64,000 nucleotides of DNA, taken from contig NZ_CP017113.1 of NCBI RefSeq assembly GCF_001720465.1, positions 1,488,001 to 1,552,000 on the forward strand. The letters are read 5' to 3'. Both the position numbers and the translations under genes were made by a program. The DNA comes from Porphyrobacter sp. LM 6. GTDB taxonomy: Bacteria; Pseudomonadota; Alphaproteobacteria; Sphingomonadales; Sphingomonadaceae. Shown in pieces: positions 9,984 to 18,561 of this stretch. Each line of letters begins with the position of its first letter. The first letter of the stretch is position 1. The notes beneath the pieces were generated by a model. It was not told the origin of the DNA. It did not search any database and was given only the letters and a program-made list of their open reading frames with translations.

Positions 9984-10657
9984 GCGGCCAGCCTTTCCGC
10001 TTCGCGGCGGAACGCATCGACGAGCGCGGCGACCCGGGGGTCGGTCTTGAGCGCGGTGCGGTTGACGATCAGGCGGGCAGAAATCTCGAGGATCGTGGCC
10101 GTTTCGACCAGCCCGTTTTCCTTGAGCGTCTTGCCGGTCGAAACGAGGTCGACGATCTGGCGCGCAAGGCCGAGCGAGGGGGCAAGCTCCATCGCACCGT
10201 TGAGCTTCACGCATTCGGCCTGCACCCCGGCAGCCTCGAAATGGCGGCGGGTGAGGTTCGGATACTTGGTGGCGACGCGCAGGTGGCTCGCGCCTTGCGG
10301 TTCTTCCCCGCCGTCCACCAGACGGGCGACCGACAGGCGGCACAGGCCGATGCCGAGATCGACCGGCGCGTAAAGATCGGCGTAGTCGAATTCCTCGATC
10401 ACATCGGAGCCGACGATGCCGACTTGCGCTGCGCCGTGGGCGACGAAGGTCGCCACATCGAAGGCGCGCACGCGGATCAGGCGCATATCGGGGCGCGTGC
10501 AGGCGAAGGACAGCGCACGGCTCTTGGGATTGTGGAATTCCGCTTCGGGCTCCACCCCGGCGCGCGCCATCACCGGGAGCGCCTCGTCGAGGATGCGCCC
10601 CTTGGGTACAGCAAAGGTCAGCTGTCCGGGATTGTCGTGAGTACCGCTTATGGTCAT
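9980..10657 (-). CDS. hisG: ATP phosphoribosyltransferase, short form
   Basis: The 225-aa enzyme joins ATP and PRPP, the first step of histidine synthesis. [26 protein letters not shown] and the PRPP loop [14 protein letters not shown] are present. The protein ends after the catalytic domains, with no C-terminal ACT-like regulatory domain, so it is the short form. Short forms work with the HisRS-like subunit HisZ, and no hisZ gene lies in this window. The ATG at 10657 is only 39 bp from the start of the divergent DUF2332 gene, so the promoter must overlap that gene's 5' end. Confidence 0.95.
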   Translation of the reverse strand: MTISGTHDNPGQLTFAVPKGRILDEALPVMARAGVEPEAEFHNPKSRALSFACTRPDMRLIRVRAFDVATFVAHGAAQVGIVGSDVIEEFDYADLYAPVDLGIGLCRLSVARLVDGGEEPQGASHLRVATKYPNLTRRHFEAAGVQAECVKLNGAMELAPSLGLARQIVDLVSTGKTLKENGLVETATILEISARLIVNRTALKTDPRVAALVDAFRREAERLAA

Positions 10658-10696
10658 GATTGCCCGCGCACTTAGGGGCCACGGGCGGAAAGGGCA

Positions 10697-11791
10697 ATGG
10701 AAATGGCGGCTGGCGAGGCGGGAATCATGGCCTTGGAAGACTTCAACGCCGCGCTCGAATGGCAGGCGCGCCACGCCGAGGAAAACGGAGCGCCCGCTAC
10801 CGCCCGGGTGATCCGCGCGTTGGCCGGGGTGCGGATGAGCAACACTGCCACAGGCGCACGGATCGCCAACTGGCCCGGATTGACGCTGAAAGATGCCATG
10901 CCGTTGCGGATAGCAGGGGGCTTTCATCACTTGTTGCTGACGGGCGCCGACACCCGGCTGGCGCAGGTCTATACGGGGGCAATCACCGATCAGGCGCAGG
11001 TAGATGCGCTGGTGCTCGACCTGACCGAGCGGTTCGACGCGCAGTTGCTACCCTGGCTCGACGGGCCTCCGCAGACCAACGAGGCAGGTCGGGCCGCCAG
11101 CATCATGGCCGGGCTGGTGTGGCTGGCGCAGCGGGTAAAGATGCCGCGCTTCGATCTGTTCGAACTGGGGGCGAGCGCGGGCGTCAACACCATGCTCGAT
11201 CGCTATTTCTTCCGGCTTGGCGAAACCGAAGTCGGGCCAAGGGGCTCGCCGATGCGGATCATCCCCGAATGGCGCGGCGCATCGCCGCCGGCGCCGCCTT
11301 CCGGCTTTGCGATCACGGCGGTGAAAGGCTGCGATATCGCACCGATCGATCTGGCGGATGCGGCCAGTGCGTTGCGGCTCAAGGCCTATGTCTGGCCCGA
11401 TGCAGGCGAGCGGCTCACGCGGATCGATGCGGCGATTGCTCTGGCGGGCCTTCAGCCACCCGATCTGGTCGCCGCCGATGCGGGCGATTTCGCTGTCGAT
11501 ATGCTCGCACGGCCGCCGCAGCCGGGCGGCGCGCGGGTGATGTTCCATTCGATCATGTGGCAATACCTCCCCGCCGCAACGCAAGCGCGGATCACAGCCG
11601 CGTTCGAGGCCGCGGGCGAGCAGGCAACGCCTGATGCCCCGATCGGCTGGGTCGCACTTGAGACAGACCCCGCGACCTTCCGGCACGAATTGAAGGTTAG
11701 ACTGTGGGATGGCGCCGTGCATCATGGCGAAGAGCATCTGTTGTCCCACGCCCATCCGCATGGTGCGTGGGTGGAGTGGCTGGCAGGCTAG
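10697..11791 (+). CDS. DUF2332 family protein
   Basis: The protein has 364 aa if the ATG at 10697 is used, or 354 aa from MALEDF at 10727. It matches the DUF2332 pattern as I know it: an N-terminal helical part with [13 protein letters not shown], then [19 protein letters not shown], which resembles an SAM-methyltransferase glycine-rich loop, and a C-terminal [11 protein letters not shown]. The biochemical function of the family is not established. Its stop overlaps the convergent hydrolase stop by 4 bp. Confidence 0.82.
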   Translation: MEMAAGEAGIMALEDFNAALEWQARHAEENGAPATARVIRALAGVRMSNTATGARIANWPGLTLKDAMPLRIAGGFHHLLLTGADTRLAQVYTGAITDQAQVDALVLDLTERFDAQLLPWLDGPPQTNEAGRAASIMAGLVWLAQRVKMPRFDLFELGASAGVNTMLDRYFFRLGETEVGPRGSPMRIIPEWRGASPPAPPSGFAITAVKGCDIAPIDLADAASALRLKAYVWPDAGERLTRIDAAIALAGLQPPDLVAADAGDFAVDMLARPPQPGGARVMFHSIMWQYLPAATQARITAAFEAAGEQATPDAPIGWVALETDPATFRHELKVRLWDGAVHHGEEHLLSHAHPHGAWVEWLAG

Positions 11792-12684
11792 CCCGCGAGG
11801 AACGCCTCCATCGCCGCGTTGACCGCATCGGGCGCTTCCCACGGTACGAAGTGGCCGCAATCTGGCACGCGCACGATGGTGAGCGGATCGATGATGTCCT
11901 CCAGCCCTTCGAGGTTTTCTGGGGGCAGGGCGAGGTCGTCGAGCGCCCAGATCACCAGTGTCGGGATCGTCAGCTTGGGCAGCTGCGGCGGCGTGTAGCC
12001 GGCGGGGATTTCAAAGGGCGCGTCCATCGTCGGCACGTCGATCGGGCTGGCGCGGTAGTAGTTGAGCATCCCGAAGGCGGCATCGCGGTTCTGCCAGTCG
12101 AGCAGCAGCTGGTCACGTTCCTCGGGCTCCATTGCGCTGGGCCGATCCCACTTCACTTCCTTCAGGAGGAGGGCGGTGAGCCCGTGCTCCTTGACCAGCG
12201 CGTCGTTGGCGGGATCGCGGAAGCCGCGGATATACTGGCTTGCCTCGCGCTGGCCGGGATGGGTGTAGAGCAGCTTCTGGAAGATCGCCGGGTGCGGCGC
12301 GTTGGCGATGATGGCCTTGTTCACCCGTGCGTGCTGCCCGCCGATTGCCACGCCCCAGGCGATCGCGCCGCCCCAGTCGTGACCGACGATGGTGAAGCTG
12401 CCGATCGCCAGCGCGTCGGCCAGCAGGAAGATGTCGCCGATCAGCTTGTCGGGCGTGTAGGCGCTGACTTCCTGCGGCTTCGACGAGCCGCGATAGCCGC
12501 GCTGGTCGGGCGCGATGCAGCGGTAACGGTCGGAGAAATGCGCGATCTGGTGCCGCCACGTGCGGTGGCTTTCGGGAAAGCCGTGGAGGAAGATCAGCAC
12601 CGGCGCATCCGTCGGACCTTCGTCGACGAAGTTGAGGGAGATGCCGTTGGGCAGCTGAACCCGCTTGAGGTCGAAGCTCATCAT
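11788..12684 (-). CDS. Alpha/beta hydrolase with Asp nucleophile (epoxide hydrolase/haloalkane dehalogenase-like)
   Basis: The 298-aa protein has the HGFPES oxyanion segment, a nucleophile elbow VGHDWGGA with Asp rather than Ser, an acidic residue in IWALDDLALP, and the catalytic His in CGHFVPWEAP. An Asp nucleophile is the mark of epoxide hydrolases and haloalkane/haloacid dehalogenases. I favour epoxide hydrolase because of the HGxP motif, but I cannot assign the lid tyrosines with certainty. The ATG at 12684 overlaps the stop of the upstream SDR gene (ATGA), so the two enzymes are co-translated and may act in sequence. Confidence 0.85.
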   Translation of the reverse strand: MMSFDLKRVQLPNGISLNFVDEGPTDAPVLIFLHGFPESHRTWRHQIAHFSDRYRCIAPDQRGYRGSSKPQEVSAYTPDKLIGDIFLLADALAIGSFTIVGHDWGGAIAWGVAIGGQHARVNKAIIANAPHPAIFQKLLYTHPGQREASQYIRGFRDPANDALVKEHGLTALLLKEVKWDRPSAMEPEERDQLLLDWQNRDAAFGMLNYYRASPIDVPTMDAPFEIPAGYTPPQLPKLTIPTLVIWALDDLALPPENLEGLEDIIDPLTIVRVPDCGHFVPWEAPDAVNAAMEAFLAG

Positions 12685-13490
12685 TCGTGCTCCAGCTTGT
12701 CCATGTAACCGTTCGCGACCATCGCCGCGACCGAATCGAACAGCGAATCCGGGGTGCGGCGCAGTTCGCCCATGCCCGCTTCCATGCCTTGCGCGACGAT
12801 GATTTCGCGCGTGCCGGAAGCGATTCCGTCGAGCATGGTGCGCGCCGCCTCGTCCGCCGGAATGCCGTTGTCGATCGCCTTGTCGGAGCGGTCGCGCCGG
12901 ACGCCTGCGCCGGTCAGCGCATTGCGCGAGACATTGGTGGCGACGGATCCCGGATAGATGGTGTGGACGGTAACGCCGGTCTGCGACAGCTCCGCCCGAA
13001 GCGCATCGGCATAGCCCGCAAGGCCGAACTTGGCTGCACAATAGGCGGTGCGCAGCGGCACGCCGACCTTGCCCGCGATCGATGAGATGAACCCGAGCGC
13101 GCCCGATCCGCGCTCTGTCATGTGGTGGATCAGCCCTTGCGTGAAGGCGATCTGCGCGAGGAGGTCGATGGCGATGATGTCGCGGTAGACCTGCATGTCG
13201 GTGTTGAGCGCGCGGCTGCGCTGCGAGATACCGGCATTGGCGAAAGCGATATCGACATGGCCCTTCCAGGCAATGGCCTTGGCGGTCGCGTCAGCCAGAG
13301 CGGCCTCGTCACGCACGTCGAAAGCGAGGATGAGGGTTTCGCCACAATCGGCGGCCACTTCGGCCAGCCGCGCCGAATCCCGGCCCGAGAGGATCACGTG
13401 AGCGCCGCGCGCCGCCAGTTCGCGCGCCAGCGCCGCGCCGATGCCCGATGATGCGCCCGTGATCCAGGCGACCTTGCCAGCATAGTCCAT
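12681..13490 (-). CDS. Short-chain dehydrogenase/reductase
   Basis: The 269-aa classical SDR has the NAD(P) loop TGASSGIG (near residue 12), FANAG, and the catalytic set ISSIAGKVGVPLRTAYCAAK (Ser, Tyr, Lys). SGRDSAR after the second strand suggests NADP preference. The start MDYAGKVAW at 13490 follows GGGAGAGAC, and an ATG seven codons earlier is less well placed. It is coupled by 4 bp to the epoxide-hydrolase-like gene. The substrate is unknown. Confidence 0.88.
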   Translation of the reverse strand: MDYAGKVAWITGASSGIGAALARELAARGAHVILSGRDSARLAEVAADCGETLILAFDVRDEAALADATAKAIAWKGHVDIAFANAGISQRSRALNTDMQVYRDIIAIDLLAQIAFTQGLIHHMTERGSGALGFISSIAGKVGVPLRTAYCAAKFGLAGYADALRAELSQTGVTVHTIYPGSVATNVSRNALTGAGVRRDRSDKAIDNGIPADEAARTMLDGIASGTREIIVAQGMEAGMGELRRTPDSLFDSVAAMVANGYMDKLEHE

Positions 13491-13542
13491 GTCTCTCTCC
13501 CGTTTGGGCAAGAGGACTAGCGAGCGTGTGCGGCAAGGGCAA

Positions 13543-13998
13543 TCAGGTTGCTGTTTGGGACCGGATCATGTCGGCAAGTTCCACCGGGAACACCGCCTCG
13601 TGCCAGCCTTCCAGCTCTTCGAGCGTGAACCAGCGGTGCTGCGTCATCAGCGCCTGCTCGAGCGCGGTGTGGCGGCTGGTGTCGATCCGCGCCTCGTCCA
13701 CGCGGACGAGGAAGAAGCGTTCGTCGGCCTGCACCGGCTCGCCCTCGACTGTGATGAACTCCGGCGTCATCCGCGCGATCTGCGGCCCCGGATCGGCGAT
13801 GATGCCGGTTTCTTCCAGGAGTTCGCGCCGGGCGGCATCCTCGAAGCTTTCGCCGGGTTCGCATTCACCCCCGGCCGTCACCCAGAACGGAGCGCGCCCC
13901 GGCACGTCATAGCGGAACATCAGTGCGCGCAGATCGGGGTCGATCACGATCAGCCGCGCTGCACGGCGCAGGCGCAGGGCGGGGTTGAGGGTGGTCAT
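13543..13998 (-). CDS. NUDIX hydrolase
   Basis: The 151-aa protein carries the complete Nudix box GGECEPGESFEDAARRELLE followed by ETGI, which binds the metal needed to hydrolyse a nucleoside-diphosphate-linked substrate. The aromatic WFTLEELEGW near the C-terminus is typical of the fold. The ATG at 13998 overlaps the stop of the preceding membrane-protein gene by 4 bp. The substrate cannot be predicted. Confidence 0.9.
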   Translation of the reverse strand: MTTLNPALRLRRAARLIVIDPDLRALMFRYDVPGRAPFWVTAGGECEPGESFEDAARRELLEETGIIADPGPQIARMTPEFITVEGEPVQADERFFLVRVDEARIDTSRHTALEQALMTQHRWFTLEELEGWHEAVFPVELADMIRSQTAT

Positions 13999-14564
13999 CT
14001 GGCAGCTTTCAAACGGCGACGACGGAACACCAACACGTAGGCGCACGCCAACAGTCCGAGCCCCAGCATGGCAATTGCCGCAGTTTGCCACGGTGATGCC
14101 AGATAATCCTCAAGGCTAGTGGGAAGGCTGTGTTCGCCGGTTGCGGGTACATATTCTTCAAACCATTCGCCGCGCCAATAACAAAGGCGGTAGTAACGGA
14201 GTGCGTCCTTCGACAGTCTGGTTTCCTCGCCAAGTGCGCAGGTCTCTTGCGGCGACGCGATGCTTATGGCGCCAGAAAGCTTCCAATCATTGCGAACTCG
14301 CCCCCAACGTTGCGGGCCGATCCACTGGAGTGCCATTGGATCGACACGATCTTGCAGTTCGGCGACGGTCGGGAAGCGACCGGTATTTCCCTCGAACGCA
14401 CTGGCTTTTTCGCCGAGCAACCTCATGTCGGCGAGGATTACACGGCTGTTCTCTAGCGAGTCCCGGTAGAAGTCGGGATTCTGTGACATCCAAGCGCCAA
14501 ATAGAAAGAAAAGCGCTGCCGATAGGAACAAAAGGCTTCCAAGAATGCGTAGTACCATCCTCAC
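13995..14564 (-). CDS. Hypothetical protein with N- and C-terminal membrane segments
   Basis: I do not recognise this 189-aa protein. It has a hydrophobic N-terminal segment (about residues 5-25), a polar domain with three cysteines, and a second membrane segment near residues 160-180 followed by RRRRLKAAR. The polar part is thus probably outside the cytoplasm. The DNA looks visibly less GC-rich than its neighbours, which may mean recent gain. It overlaps both bolA upstream and the NUDIX gene downstream by 4 bp, so it sits inside a coupled operon. Confidence 0.7.
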   Translation of the reverse strand: MRMVLRILGSLLFLSAALFFLFGAWMSQNPDFYRDSLENSRVILADMRLLGEKASAFEGNTGRFPTVAELQDRVDPMALQWIGPQRWGRVRNDWKLSGAISIASPQETCALGEETRLSKDALRYYRLCYWRGEWFEEYVPATGEHSLPTSLEDYLASPWQTAAIAMLGLGLLACAYVLVFRRRRLKAAR

Positions 14565-14827
14565 GCCCCCGGCACGCTCGCCTTGATCGCCACCGCGTGA
14601 ACCCGCTGGCCGACGATGTCGCCGAGCGCCGCGATCACGGCGCGCTGGCGGGCAAGGCGGTTCATCGGAGCGAAGGCGGCAGCTTCGATTTCCACTGTGA
14701 AGTGCGATTCGCCCGAACCATCGTCGCCCATGTGGCCCGAATGCTTGGCGCTATCGTTGATGATCGCAAGGCGGGTCGGCGCGAAGGCCGCCGTCAGCAG
14801 ATCACGCATTTCCTCGGCGACGGACAT
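14561..14827 (-). CDS. bolA: BolA family protein
   Basis: The 88-aa protein matches BolA: NDSAKHSGHMG with the conserved histidines, SHFTVEIEAAAF, and RQRAVIAALGDIV followed by VHAVAIKA. BolA proteins pair with monothiol glutaredoxins to bind [2Fe-2S] clusters and affect iron and envelope stress responses. The start MSVAEEM at 14827 is chosen by family alignment. An in-frame upstream opening lies in the promoter region. It is divergent from the J-domain gene with 79 bp between, a pairing often seen in alphaproteobacteria. Confidence 0.93.
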   Translation of the reverse strand: MSVAEEMRDLLTAAFAPTRLAIINDSAKHSGHMGDDGSGESHFTVEIEAAAFAPMNRLARQRAVIAALGDIVGQRVHAVAIKASVPGA

Positions 14828-14906
14828 CGGGTCTTTCCTTCTTTGCAAGCGATCAAGGGCAGATCGGGCTTGGAACTTGGGAGCCCAATCGCCATTCTCA
14901 AGGCCA

Positions 14907-15500
14907 ATGCCTTCACCACGATTCCATGGCCGCGTCGAGAGCGAAGGGCGCCGATGCGAGGCGCCGGCCTGCCGCGAGGCGGGCGAATTCCGCGCGCCGG
15001 GCCGGATGCCGCACGGGTTTGACGGGCCGGGCGAATGGCGCTGGTTCTGCCTTGAGCACGTGCGCGAATTCAACGCCGGCTATGACTGGTTCGAAGGGAT
15101 GAGCGCCGAGGAAATCCTGTTCGCGCAGTCGCCGATTGCCGGTTGGCAGACCGAAAGCCGCACTTTCCGGCCGACCGCCGGCATCCACGATACGCCGCGC
15201 TGGGCCGACTATGCCGATCCGCTCGATGCCATTTCGGCCCGTGCCCGCGGCATCAAATCGCGCGCCGAACGCGAGGCGCGCAATGCCATGTCCGGCCGCT
15301 TCAGCCGTGAGGAAGCGCAGGCGCTCGAGGTGATGGGGCTCGGCTCCGACACGGACCGCACGCGACTGCGGCGCCGCTATTCCGAACTTGTCCGCCGTTA
15401 TCACCCCGATCGCAACGGCGGGGATCGGCGGCATGAGGCGCAGTTGACAGCCGTGGTCGATGCCTATCAGCTGCTCCGAAAGAGCGCGGTGCTGGCCTGA
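14907..15500 (+). CDS. J-domain (DnaJ-like) protein
   Basis: The 197-aa protein has a C-terminal J domain, about residues 130-197, with the essential HPD at residues 166-168 in RRYHPDRNGG, so it should stimulate an Hsp70 ATPase. The N-terminal part (FHGRVESEGRRCEAPAC followed by EAGEFRAPG, then WFCLEHVREFNAGYDWF) has Cys and His residues that could bind zinc. This N-terminal domain plus J-domain architecture is frequent next to bolA and cobS in alphaproteobacteria. The start at 14907 is the best-placed ATG but lacks a strong ribosome site. Confidence 0.87.
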   Translation: MPSPRFHGRVESEGRRCEAPACREAGEFRAPGRMPHGFDGPGEWRWFCLEHVREFNAGYDWFEGMSAEEILFAQSPIAGWQTESRTFRPTAGIHDTPRWADYADPLDAISARARGIKSRAEREARNAMSGRFSREEAQALEVMGLGSDTDRTRLRRRYSELVRRYHPDRNGGDRRHEAQLTAVVDAYQLLRKSAVLA

Positions 15501-15504
15501 ATCC

Positions 15505-15951
15505 TCACAGCATCCGGCGGAAGAACACCACCCGCTCGGTCTCTTCGAACCCCACCGCCTCGTGGAAAGCATGGCTGGCCGTGTTCTCGAGCAGCGCGTT
15601 GGAGGCGAGCTCGCTGCATCCGCGGGCGCGGCCCCATTCGGCCACCGCCTCGACCAGCGCGCGGCCCACGCCGGTGCCGCGCCATTCGGGGAGGATGAAA
15701 GCCCCCTCACCAAAGGCTACGGGCGAGGTATCGCACCCGTCGACATAGTCGCGGCGGATGCTCGCCTCGACAAAGCCGAGTAGCCGTCCGTCCTCGCCCT
15801 CCGCCACAAAGGCAACCTGATCGGGGTCACCCGTCAGGAAAGTTGCGGTGATGTCTTCGGCGTGCGCGGCAGCATCGTCATCCGGCCAAAGCGCGGCGCG
15901 CAATGCGGCCCATTCCGCAAGGTCACCTTCGTGGGCCGGCCGGATTTTCAT
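15505..15951 (-). CDS. GNAT acetyltransferase resembling aminoglycoside 6'-N-acetyltransferase AAC(6')-I
   Basis: This 148-aa GNAT protein closely follows the AAC(6')-I pattern: ALRAALWPDDDAAAHAEDI near the start, GFVEASIRRDYVDGC in the centre, the acetyl-CoA loop LPEWRGTGVGRALVEA, and ENTASHAFHEAVGFEETERV at the end. Known members acetylate the 6' amino group of kanamycin-type drugs. Chromosomal copies in environmental bacteria may have another natural substrate. It overlaps the GST gene by 4 bp at 15948-15951, which fixes the start MKIRPAHEGD. Confidence 0.82.
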   Translation of the reverse strand: MKIRPAHEGDLAEWAALRAALWPDDDAAAHAEDITATFLTGDPDQVAFVAEGEDGRLLGFVEASIRRDYVDGCDTSPVAFGEGAFILPEWRGTGVGRALVEAVAEWGRARGCSELASNALLENTASHAFHEAVGFEETERVVFFRRML

Positions 15952-16580
15952 GCGCTCTCTTGCGCCGCCTTGATAATCGCCGCGTCGATAGCATTGGCCT
16001 CGGCATAGGCGGGGCGCTGGATGATCCGGTCGACATAGGCGCGGAACGACGGGCGCTCGGGGATCGAGCCGAAGCGCAGGCCCCACACGAACTGGCTGCC
16101 GACATAGGTGTCGGCCATCGTGAAGCGGCCTCCCGCCACAAAGTCGTTCTGCGATAGCCATCCGTCGAGCGCATCGAGCGCGAGGTCGAGGCTGCCGAAG
16201 CCCGCCATGCCGGTTTTGCCCTCGGGCACTTCCCAGCCCATCGCTTTGCCGACCACCGCCTGCTCCAACGGCCCGGCGGCGAAGAACAACCAGCGGAAAT
16301 AGGCGGCCTTCTCGTGCGCGTCGGGCAGCAGGCCAGCCTGCGGGTGGGTTTCGGCGAGGTAGTGGTTGATCGCCGCACATTCGGTGACGACGTGGTCGTG
16401 CCCGCCATGATGGTGCACCAGCGCGGGCACCTTGTTCATCGGATTGATGTCCTTGAAGTGGGCCGGCCGCGTCGCCCAGTCGAACACCACGTGCTCGTAA
16501 TCGGCGCCCGCCTCGTGCAGCGCCCAGCGCGATATTTGCCCGCGGCTCATGGCGACGGTGTAGAAGGTGAATTCGGCCAT
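15948..16580 (-). CDS. Glutathione S-transferase
   Basis: The 210-aa cytosolic GST has an N-terminal thioredoxin-like domain (YTVAMSRGQISRWALHEAG, with a likely catalytic Ser in MSRG) including NKVPALV and the glutathione-binding TECAAINHYLAE, then an all-helical C-terminal domain with FTMADTYVGSQF. It conjugates or reduces electrophiles using glutathione. A glutamate-cysteine ligase for glutathione synthesis lies elsewhere in the window. Coupled to the AAC(6')-like gene. Confidence 0.92.
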   Translation of the reverse strand: MAEFTFYTVAMSRGQISRWALHEAGADYEHVVFDWATRPAHFKDINPMNKVPALVHHHGGHDHVVTECAAINHYLAETHPQAGLLPDAHEKAAYFRWLFFAAGPLEQAVVGKAMGWEVPEGKTGMAGFGSLDLALDALDGWLSQNDFVAGGRFTMADTYVGSQFVWGLRFGSIPERPSFRAYVDRIIQRPAYAEANAIDAAIIKAAQESA

Positions 16581-16600
16581 TATCCTCTCCCTCGAAGACT

Positions 16601-17452
16601 TTACTTGCGCGCAGGTGCCTGCCCAAAGGCCCAGCGCAGCGTGCGGCCCATGCCCCATGTAGCTGCGCGTGCGGGCAGGGCGGTCAGCACCGGGCGTTGC
16701 AGATGGAGCATGGTGCGTGCCCAATCGGGCAGCATCGCCACGGCATCGGCGGTGATCATCGTCTGGACGCCGCGGGGCGTGCCCTTCGGCCGCTGGCTCA
16801 GCACCAGTTGGGCGACCTCGCGTGCTTGCGCAGACGTGGCAAGATCATGCCGCAACTCACGGAAAATCCTGTCAGCTTCCAGCCGCGTTTCCGGCACCGG
16901 GTCGGCGCCAAGTGCGCGGGCGATGACCGCGAACTGGCGGTAATATTCGTCCTGCTCGTGCCCCGGCATTCCGGGGCGGACATGGCGCAGGTAACCGGCG
17001 AGAAAGCTCTGCGCCTCGGTCACGTGAACCCACGCAAGGGTGCGCGGGTTGGTCGCCTGATAGGGCGTGCCATCGGGCAGGGTGCCGCCGACATGCGCGT
17101 GGATGCGATTGACCCGCTCGATCGCCTTTGCCGCTTCGTCGCGGTGGCCGAAGGTCGTCACTGCGATGAACCTTGCAGTGCGTTGCAGCCTGCCGTGCAT
17201 GTCCTCGCGGAAGTTGGAATGGTCGAGCACGCCTTGCAGCGCATGGGGGTGGAGCATCTGGAGCAGCAGCGCGCGCACCCCGCCAGTCATCATCCCGACC
17301 AGATCGGCGTGCACCTGCCGGATCGGCGTATCGCGTATGAACAGCGCCTCGTCCGAAGGCGGGGTGGGTTGCTGCCCCTTGGCCGCATCGTGAAACACGC
17401 CGCGCACCTGGGACACCAGCTTCAAGCGCAGCGATTCGACCGGATCGGGCAT
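16601..17452 (-). CDS. Oxygenase MpaB family protein (DUF2236)
   Basis: The 283-aa protein has the DUF2236 landmarks IRQVHADLVGMMTGGVRALL, LQMLHPHALQGVLDHSNF, RTARFIAVTTFG, RVNRIHAHVGG and LAWVHVTEAQSFL. In the related latex-clearing protein this fold holds a single heme b, and MpaB is a membrane-linked oxygenase. The several conserved His residues fit heme binding, but the substrate is unknown. The ATG at 17452 is chosen by family length. It is divergent from cobS with 115 bp between. Confidence 0.85.
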   Translation of the reverse strand: MPDPVESLRLKLVSQVRGVFHDAAKGQQPTPPSDEALFIRDTPIRQVHADLVGMMTGGVRALLLQMLHPHALQGVLDHSNFREDMHGRLQRTARFIAVTTFGHRDEAAKAIERVNRIHAHVGGTLPDGTPYQATNPRTLAWVHVTEAQSFLAGYLRHVRPGMPGHEQDEYYRQFAVIARALGADPVPETRLEADRIFRELRHDLATSAQAREVAQLVLSQRPKGTPRGVQTMITADAVAMLPDWARTMLHLQRPVLTALPARAATWGMGRTLRWAFGQAPARK

Positions 17453-17567
17453 GATGCGAATATAGGGACGAACCGGGGACGCGGAAGACGCGCTCGTCAA
17501 TTTGCGAGGGCGACGGGGCAAACCACCGCTTGCAGCCGCGCGCCATGCGTTCTAACCGAACGCCGCG

Positions 17568-18557
17568 ATGACAAACCCTCCCAAGACCAATGTCACCGGC
17601 GAAAACGCCATGCCCACGCAGCCCGACACCACCGTCGACGTCCGCGAGATGTTCGGCATTGATGTCGACTGGCAAGTGCCTGCCTTCTCGCAGAAGGATG
17701 AGCACGTGCCCGAGACTGACGGCGCCTATGTGTTCGATCCGGACACGACGCTGGCGATCCTTGCGGGCTTCGCCCACAACCGCCGGGTGATGGTGCAGGG
17801 CTATCACGGCACCGGCAAGTCGACCCATATCGAACAGGTCGCCGCGCGCCTCAACTGGCCCTCGATCCGCGTCAACTTGGACGCGCATATCAGCCGTATC
17901 GATCTCGTCGGGCGCGATGCGATCGTGCTCAAGGACGGGCTTCAGGTCACCGAGTTCAAGGAAGGCATTTTGCCCTGGGCGCTCCAGCACCCGGTGGCGC
18001 TGACCTTCGACGAATATGATGCCGGCCGCCCGGACGTGATGTTCGTGATCCAGCGCGTGCTTGAGTTCGATGGCCGTCTGACGCTGCTCGACCAGAACCG
18101 CGTGATCACGCCCAACCCGTATTTCCGTTTGTTCGCGACCACCAACACCGTCGGCCTTGGCGACACCTCGGGCCTGTATCACGGGACGCAGGCGATCAAC
18201 CAGGCGCAGATGGACCGCTGGAACATTGTCGTGGCGCTCAACTACCTCGCCCCTGAGGTCGAACAGCAGATCGTGAAGTCGAAGACCCCCCAGACCGACG
18301 ACAAGCTGATCGCCGATATGGTCAAGGTCGCCGAGCTGACCCGTCAGGGCTTCATCAACGGCGACATTTCGACCGTGATGAGCCCGCGCACCGTGATCAC
18401 CTGGGCGCAGAACGCGGCGATCTTCAATTCGGTCGGCTTCGCCTTCCGTCTCTCGTTCCTCAACAAGTGCGACGAGGCGGAGCGCACCCTGGTGGCCGAG
18501 TACTACCAGCGCGTGTTCGGCCAGGACTTGCCCGAAGGCGCAGCGAAGAAGCGGTAG
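17568..18557 (+). CDS. cobS: Cobaltochelatase subunit CobS (AAA+ ATPase)
   Basis: The 329-aa AAA+ protein has a Walker A loop GYHGTGKST (near residue 84), a Walker [10 protein letters not shown] and sensor LFATTNTVG, all as in CobS. With CobT and CobN it inserts Co2+ into hydrogenobyrinic acid diamide in aerobic cobalamin synthesis. Normal neighbours are bolA and a J-domain gene upstream (present here) and cobT downstream, but cobT is not found in this window. The start at 17568 may be replaced by an internal ATG 14 codons on ([10 protein letters not shown]). Confidence 0.94.
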   Translation: MTNPPKTNVTGENAMPTQPDTTVDVREMFGIDVDWQVPAFSQKDEHVPETDGAYVFDPDTTLAILAGFAHNRRVMVQGYHGTGKSTHIEQVAARLNWPSIRVNLDAHISRIDLVGRDAIVLKDGLQVTEFKEGILPWALQHPVALTFDEYDAGRPDVMFVIQRVLEFDGRLTLLDQNRVITPNPYFRLFATTNTVGLGDTSGLYHGTQAINQAQMDRWNIVVALNYLAPEVEQQIVKSKTPQTDDKLIADMVKVAELTRQGFINGDISTVMSPRTVITWAQNAAIFNSVGFAFRLSFLNKCDEAERTLVAEYYQRVFGQDLPEGAAKKR

Positions 18558-18561
18558 GGTG

